From positions 1 through 11,113 of the forward strand of contig CAJJWN010000069.1 in the NCBI GenBank assembly GCA_905196835.1: a stretch of 11,113 bases of DNA. Reading direction: 5' to 3'. Shown in pieces: positions 6,631-11,113 of this stretch. The notes below the pieces were generated by a model that was not told the DNA's origin, did not search any database, and saw nothing but the letters and a program-made list of their open reading frames with translations. The stretch comes from an uncultured Prevotella sp. (GTDB lineage Bacteria > Bacteroidota > Bacteroidia > Bacteroidales > Bacteroidaceae). Made by a program: the position numbers and the translations under genes. The first letter of the stretch is position 1. Each line of letters starts with the position of its first letter.

Positions 6631-6726
6631 AGGTGAGGAGGTGAGAAAGTGAGAAGGTGAGAAATACATTGTTGTTAAATCGCAACGATTTTCTCACCTT
6701 CTCACTTTCTCACCTCCTCACCTTTA
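6628..6726. repeat. Perfect 37-bp inverted repeat between convergent genes (hairpin element D), likely bidirectional terminator
   Basis: Arms 6628-6664 and 6690-6726 are exact reverse complements with a 25-nt loop. The left arm is TA, then octamers AAGGTGAG, GAGGTGAG, AAAGTGAG and AAGGTGAG, then AAA. Its outermost bases are the TAA stop of the HD gene on the plus strand and the TAA stop of the DUF362 gene on the minus strand. A long hairpin between convergent genes could end transcription from both sides. An inner GTTG/CAAC pair (6671-6674, 6683-6686) lies in the loop. Confidence 0.93.
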
Positions 6727-7866
6727 CTTTACCTTAACAACTTCATACTTCCTGCTGCCTATTCCGATTTTCTCGGCGTGGGCAAGGCACGACTTGTACT
6801 CGGTGTTCGGGTTGGCGTTGTCGAAATGGTCGTGATGGTCGCAGAAACCGGGGGCGGCCATGTGCTCTGTAAGCTGCGTGCCGGGCAGAGGAGTCTGACG
6901 AAGACATGCGTCGGCGCAGGCCTGGTCTAAGGCCAACGGGTCGAACGAAGCGAACATGCCGAGGTCGGGAAGTATGGGCACGTCGTTGCCCGAATGGCAG
7001 TCGCACAGCGGCGAAACGTCGCACACCAACGACACGTGGAAGTTGGGACGGCCGTCGATAACAGCCTTTGTATATTCCGCCATGCGACAGTTAAGGTCCT
7101 TTACAGAAGCGTCGTTGGCGAACGATATTGCATCAAAGTTACATGCGCCGATGCAGCGTCCGCAGCCTACGCAGTTGTCCTGATTGATTGACATCTTCCT
7201 CTTCTCCTGGTCGAACACGAGGCCGTTGTTGGCACACTCGGCCATGCAGCGGCGGCAACCGCGGCACGCGTCCTGGTCTATGACGGGCTTGCCGTTGCAG
7301 TGCTGCTCCTTCTTGCCGGCGCGCGAGCCGCAACCCATGCCAATGTTCTTGATTGTTCCGCCGAAACCTGTCATCTCGTGCCCCTTGAAATGGGTGAGCG
7401 ATATGAACACGTCGGCATCCATCACGGCGCGTCCTATTTTGGCCGCCTTGACGTATTCGCCGCCACGGACGGGCACTTCTACGTCGTCGGTGCCCTTCAG
7501 TCCGTCGCCTATGATGACCGGGCAACCCACGGTGAGCGGCGTAAAGCCGTTCTCCCAGGCGCAGTAAAGATGCTCAAGGGCGTTCTTGCGGCTGCCGGGA
7601 TAGAGCGTGTTGCAGTCGGTGAGGAACGGTTTTCCACCCAGCTGCTTCACCACGTCAACGATGGCGCGCGCGTAGTTGGGACGCAGGAAGCTGAGATTGC
7701 CCAGCTCGCCGAAGTGCATCTTTATGGCGACAAACTTGCCGTCCATGTCGATTTTGTCAATTCCGGCCGCCTTGACAAGCCGCTTCAGCTTGTCGGTGCG
7801 CCCCTCGTCGGGGCGGCAGCGGAAGTCGGTGAAATACACCTTCGATGTAGTCTGTGTTTCGTTCAT
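6724..7866 (-). CDS. DUF362 domain-containing protein with two [4Fe-4S] ferredoxin motifs
   Basis: A 380-residue protein with no signal peptide, presumably cytosolic. The DUF362 region covers about residues 45-185 and includes MHFGELGNLSFLRP (50-63) and the Gly-rich stretch HFKGHEMTGFGG (159-170), followed by NIGMGCG. It is followed by two CxxCxxCxxxC clusters, Cys201/204/207/211 and Cys232/235/238/242, as in bacterial 2[4Fe-4S] ferredoxins. The C-terminal part returns to DUF362-type sequence and is rich in Cys and His (CDCHSG, FCDHHDHFDN). The biochemical role of the family is not established, and electron transfer is inferred from the clusters. It is convergent with the HD gene and divergent from lptD. 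A near-consensus -7 element (TAATTTCG on the minus strand, 7934-7927) lies 60 bases upstream but lacks a clear -33. Confidence 0.92.
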   Translation of the reverse strand: MNETQTTSKVYFTDFRCRPDEGRTDKLKRLVKAAGIDKIDMDGKFVAIKMHFGELGNLSFLRPNYARAIVDVVKQLGGKPFLTDCNTLYPGSRKNALEHLYCAWENGFTPLTVGCPVIIGDGLKGTDDVEVPVRGGEYVKAAKIGRAVMDADVFISLTHFKGHEMTGFGGTIKNIGMGCGSRAGKKEQHCNGKPVIDQDACRGCRRCMAECANNGLVFDQEKRKMSINQDNCVGCGRCIGACNFDAISFANDASVKDLNCRMAEYTKAVIDGRPNFHVSLVCDVSPLCDCHSGNDVPILPDLGMFASFDPLALDQACADACLRQTPLPGTQLTEHMAAPGFCDHHDHFDNANPNTEYKSCLAHAEKIGIGSRKYEVVKVK

Positions 7867-8012
7867 TGCTGTGTTATTTGTTCGTCATGTCTTTGTATGC
7901 TCTCAAGAATAATGCTTTCCGGCGTGCGAAATTAGTCATTTTTCACGACATTACGCCCTTACGGGCAAGTATATTATCATTATTTATCACACAGTCTACG
8001 GCCACCCGTTTT

Positions 8013-8101
8013 CCAAAAGGCGGCAAATGGCGCTGCAAAAGGCCGTCTTTTGGCCGCTAAAAGGCCACCTTTTGCAGGCTGAAAGACGGCATATTGGAAA
8101 G
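8013..8101. repeat. Array of four ~23-24-bp palindromic units (array 2)
   Basis: Units centre on CCAAAAGGCGGC (8013-8024), GCAAAAGGCCGTCTTTTGGC (8035-8054), CTAAAAGGCCACCTTTTGCA (8057-8076) and CTGAAAGACGGC (8079-8090). The middle two are spaced 24 bases apart and have 6-bp complementary arms. The segment 8055-8090 matches 3851-3886 of array 1 at 31 of 36 bases in the same orientation. Confidence 0.75.
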
Positions 8102-8285
8102 CCATTGACTGTCAGCAAGTTACAAAGGCTGCACAGAAAGGCGCGTAAAACAGTGTCATGCGCCGCACGGACACGCGCCGGAGGATGCACACGGACAGGC
8201 CAGAAGACGCCTTGCGCACGCACGCCTAAACGTTAAAATAACAAAGAAAAAACGGGATATGACGTGTTATTAAGTTTTAATTCCG

Positions 8286-8293
8286 TAAATTTG
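8286..8293 (+). promoter_or_regulatory. Bacteroidetes-type -7 promoter element for lptD
   Basis: TAAATTTG fits TAnnTTTG. No good TTTG -33 is visible at the expected spacing. The predicted start of transcription, near 8300, would leave a leader of only about 10 bases before ATG 8309, which suits a phylum that relies little on Shine-Dalgarno pairing. Confidence 0.5.
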
Positions 8294-8308
8294 CACCCTG
8301 CATTTGCA

Positions 8309-11113
8309 ATGAGAACTAAAACCGTCATATTCATACTGCTGTCTGCTTTCATATTCGTGATGGCAGAACCTACCATGCCTTTTTTCCGGAACCACGGCAA
8401 AAACGGCGGCGGCAATGACTCTACGGCCGTAAGCGACACGGCCGCGCGGAGCACAGACGGCACGCCCATAGACGGCGACACGCTTACGGCCGACACGGCA
8501 AAGCTGTCCAACGAGCCCGACACAACGAAGATGGACTCGCTCACGCTGGCAATATACAAGCACAACAAGCACGTGGACGACTCGGTAAGGCTTGACAGCA
8601 TAAACCGCCGGAAATCGAACAGCCTTGACGCTCCGGTCGACTTCTCGTCGGAAGACTCGCTCGTCTACGACGCCACCTTGAAGCGCGCCTACCTCTACGG
8701 AGAGTCCAACGTGAAATATCAGAACATGGACTTGAAGAGCGACCGCATATACATGAGCATGGACAGCAACCTCGTACACGCCACGGGTACGGCCGACACC
8801 ACGGGCGAAGTGACGGGCAAGCCGGTGTTCGTGATGGGCAAGGACACGTATGAGAGCGACACGATGTCGTTCAACTTCAAGACGAAAAAGGGCTTCATCA
8901 ACAGCGTCTACACGGCACAGCAGGACGGTTACCTGTCGAGCGAGCAGTCGAAGCGCGACTCGAGCGGCGTGCTCTACCTCCAGCATGGCCGCTATACCAC
9001 GTGCGACCAGGAGCATCCCGACTTCTACATTGCCCTCTCTCGCGCCAAGGTGAGGCCCGGAAAGGACGTCGTTTTCGGCCCGGCTTACCTTGTAGTGGCC
9101 GACGTCCCCCTGCCGCTGGCTATCCCCTACGGCTTCTTCCCGTTCACCAAAAGCTACTCAAGCGGCTTCATCATGCCTACATACGGCGACGAGAGCTCGC
9201 GCGGCTTCTACCTGCGCGACGGCGGATATTACTTCGCCATGAGCGACAAATGGGACTTGAAGCTGCTCGGCGAAATATACACCAAAGGCTCATGGGGCGT
9301 GAGCGTAGCCTCAAACTACCGCAAGAGGTACAAGTACAGCGGCAGTTTCCTCTTCAGTTACCAGAACACCAAGAACGGCGACAAGGGTATGCCCGACTAC
9401 ACCGAGCAGACCAGCTTCAAGCTGCAATGGAGCCACCGCCAGGACGCCAAGGCCAACCCGTACACCAGCCTGTCGGCAAGCGTCAACTTCGCGTCAACCT
9501 CATACGAGCGCAACAACCTCAACAGCATGTACAATCCGCAGACGCTGACGCAGAGCCTGCGCACCTCGAGCGTAAGCTGGAGCAGCACTTTCTCGAGCAT
9601 CGGCATGACACTCAGCGGTACGGCCAACCTCAGCCAGAACATGCTCGACTCTACAATAAGCCTGCAACTGCCCAACCTCAACATTTCGGTGAGCCGATTC
9701 TACCCCTTCAAGCGCAAGCACGCCGCAGGCAAGGAACGCTGGTACGAGAAAATATCGATGAGCTATACCGGCCAGATACAGAACTCGATTGACACGAAGG
9801 AGAACTTGCTGTTCAAGTCGAACCTCATCAAGGACTGGCGCAACGGCTTCAAACACGACATTCCAATCCAGGCCAACTTCACCCTGTTCAACTACATAAA
9901 CATCAACCCTTCGTTCAACTTCACCGACCGAATGTACACCAACAAGGTGATGCAATCGTGGGATGAAGGCAGCCAGGAGGCCGTGCGCGACACGTCATAC
10001 GGCTTCTACAACGTGTACGACTGGCGCATGAGCGTAAGCGCATCGACAAAACTCTACGGTTTCTGGACGCCGTCACGCAAAATATTCGGCGACAAGATAC
10101 AGGCCATACGCCACGTGATGACGCCGCAGCTGTCGTTCAGCTACGCGCCCGACAACGGCTCTCGCTACTACGAGACGTACCAGAAGACCAACCCTGACGG
10201 CAGCGTAGAGCTGGTGGAATACAGTCCGTTCCAGAACAGCGTGTTCGGCTTGCCGTCGCGCGGAAAGACCGGTAGCCTTACCTTCGACCTCTCGAACAAC
10301 ATCGAGATGAAGATAAAGTCGGATAAAGACTCCACCGGTTTCAAGAAATTAAGCATCATTGACGAGCTCGGTTTCAACATGGGCTACAACTTTGCGAACA
10401 AGGAACGCCCGTGGAGCGACCTCCAGGTGCGCCTGCGTCTTAAATGGTGGAAGAGCTACACGTTCAACCTGAACGCCGTGTTCGCCACCTACGCCTACGA
10501 CCTTGACGAGAACGGCAACCCCTATGTGGGCACACACACGGAGTATAGCCGTGGCCGCTTCGGCCGTTTCCAGGGCATGTCGCAGAACATATCGTTCACT
10601 CTCACACCCGACAAAATCAAGAAATGGTTTGGCGGAGGCGACGAGGAAGATGAAGAAGAGGACGAGGAAGACGACGAATATGACAACACCGACATAGAGT
10701 CGAACGTTGACGACGACCTCGTGCGCGGACAACATGGCGCAAAGAAGGAGAACGCCGGCATGGCCGAGACCGACGAGGACGGCTACATGAAGTTCTCTAT
10801 GCCATGGTCGTTGACCTTCGGTTACGGCATATCAATGCGCGAGGACACGCGGCGCGAGAAGTTTAACAAGAAGACGATGCGCTATCCCTACCGCTTCACC
10901 CAGACGCTTAACTTCAGCGGAAACATACGCATCAGCGACGGCTGGAACATCAGTTTCTCGTCAGGTTACGACTTCGAAAACCACGAAATATCCATGACTA
11001 CGGCCTCGCTTCAGCGCGACCTGCACTGCTTCAACATGAGCTGTTCGGTAGTGCTTGCTCCCTACACGTCGTACAACTTCTCGTTCCGCTGCAACGCGGC
11101 GACGCTCACCGAT
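8309..11113 (+). CDS. lptD: LPS-assembly outer-membrane protein LptD, Bacteroidetes type (3' end outside window)
   Basis: The frame stays open for 935 codons to the window edge, so the protein is partial. LptD inserts LPS into the outer leaflet of the outer membrane with LptE, as the last step of the Lpt bridge. The start MRTKTVIFILLSAFIFVMA looks like a signal peptide. A polar Asp/Thr/Ser-rich linker follows to about residue 110, then an OstA/LptA-like jellyroll (about 110-225). Next come the Bacteroidetes signature RYTTCDQEHPDFYI (Cys232) and the conserved segment IPYGFFPFTKSYSSGFIMPTYGDE. From there the sequence is a large amphipathic beta-barrel. It lacks the paired Cys-x-Cys motifs of the E. 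coli protein in the part seen. An acidic tract DEEDEEEDEEDDEYDN begins at residue 778, probably in a loop. The true C-terminus and any downstream partner are not in the window. Confidence 0.92.
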   Translation, partial: MRTKTVIFILLSAFIFVMAEPTMPFFRNHGKNGGGNDSTAVSDTAARSTDGTPIDGDTLTADTAKLSNEPDTTKMDSLTLAIYKHNKHVDDSVRLDSINRRKSNSLDAPVDFSSEDSLVYDATLKRAYLYGESNVKYQNMDLKSDRIYMSMDSNLVHATGTADTTGEVTGKPVFVMGKDTYESDTMSFNFKTKKGFINSVYTAQQDGYLSSEQSKRDSSGVLYLQHGRYTTCDQEHPDFYIALSRAKVRPGKDVVFGPAYLVVADVPLPLAIPYGFFPFTKSYSSGFIMPTYGDESSRGFYLRDGGYYFAMSDKWDLKLLGEIYTKGSWGVSVASNYRKRYKYSGSFLFSYQNTKNGDKGMPDYTEQTSFKLQWSHRQDAKANPYTSLSASVNFASTSYERNNLNSMYNPQTLTQSLRTSSVSWSSTFSSIGMTLSGTANLSQNMLDSTISLQLPNLNISVSRFYPFKRKHAAGKERWYEKISMSYTGQIQNSIDTKENLLFKSNLIKDWRNGFKHDIPIQANFTLFNYININPSFNFTDRMYTNKVMQSWDEGSQEAVRDTSYGFYNVYDWRMSVSASTKLYGFWTPSRKIFGDKIQAIRHVMTPQLSFSYAPDNGSRYYETYQKTNPDGSVELVEYSPFQNSVFGLPSRGKTGSLTFDLSNNIEMKIKSDKDSTGFKKLSIIDELGFNMGYNFANKERPWSDLQVRLRLKWWKSYTFNLNAVFATYAYDLDENGNPYVGTHTEYSRGRFGRFQGMSQNISFTLTPDKIKKWFGGGDEEDEEEDEEDDEYDNTDIESNVDDDLVRGQHGAKKENAGMAETDEDGYMKFSMPWSLTFGYGISMREDTRREKFNKKTMRYPYRFTQTLNFSGNIRISDGWNISFSSGYDFENHEISMTTASLQRDLHCFNMSCSVVLAPYTSYNFSFRCNAATLTD

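Larger units (their letters stand above)
7867..8308. other. Divergent intergenic region between the DUF362 and lptD genes
   Basis: These 442 bases hold no convincing gene. The left part (7867-8010) is AT-rich and should contain the minus-strand promoter. A palindromic-unit array occupies 8013-8101. I see no motif in the GC-rich stretch 8102-8230. The last ~80 bases are AT-rich and carry the lptD promoter element. Short open frames over the array read the repeat units and are probably not genes. Confidence 0.55.

Noticed and set aside
8027..8236. Open frame of 69 codons on the plus strand before lptD
   Set aside because: It mostly translates the second palindromic array, and a similar frame exists on the opposite strand. 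Nothing suggests a protein.

Overview
The window looks like a chromosomal segment of a Prevotella-type Bacteroidetes (Bacteroidota). The support is the Bacteroidetes-style LptD, a DUF362 ferredoxin protein, a patatin/outer-membrane-barrel fusion, near-absent Shine-Dalgarno sequences and TAnnTTTG promoter elements. The genus is inferred from gene character, not from a search.

Layout. (1) Bases 1-194 hold a degenerate octamer-repeat inverted structure and no gene. (2) Bases 195-3703 hold three co-directional genes: a preQ0/preQ1 transporter of the YhhQ family, QueF (joined to it by an ATGA overlap), and 15 bases later a patatin phospholipase fused to a POTRA and outer-membrane barrel (type Vd-like). 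(3) Bases 3704-4176 are non-coding: a probable terminator, a small array of ~23-bp palindromic units, an AT-rich palindrome, a promoter and a leader hairpin. (4) Bases 4177-5958 encode a carboxyltransferase of the oxaloacetate decarboxylase alpha/pyruvate carboxylase B family, whose C-terminal biotinyl-type domain lacks the biotin-accepting lysine motif. (5) Bases 6094-6630 encode an HD-domain protein, convergent with a DUF362 two-[4Fe-4S] protein (6724-7866, minus). (6) Bases 7867-8308 are a divergent intergenic region with a second array of the same palindromic units. (7) From 8309 to the window end runs a 3'-truncated LptD-type LPS transporter.

The known genes cover queuosine salvage, outer-membrane lipid and LPS biology, and anaerobic carboxyl transfer. 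The most unusual content is a set of long perfect hairpins: arms of 33 bp at 1997-2094, 43 bp at 5966-6077 and 37 bp at 6628-6726, plus a decayed relative at 1-153. They differ in sequence but share one plan: each arm is a run of degenerate 7- or 8-nt repeats, copied exactly on the other arm, around a 25-32-nt loop. One lies in frame inside the patatin gene, flanked by CATGGT direct repeats. Removing one repeat unit plus the insert (114 bp) restores what looks like an uninterrupted patatin sequence. Another carries the stop codons of two convergent genes at its tips. These look like a mobile or self-propagating palindromic element family, comparable in concept to Rickettsia palindromic elements.
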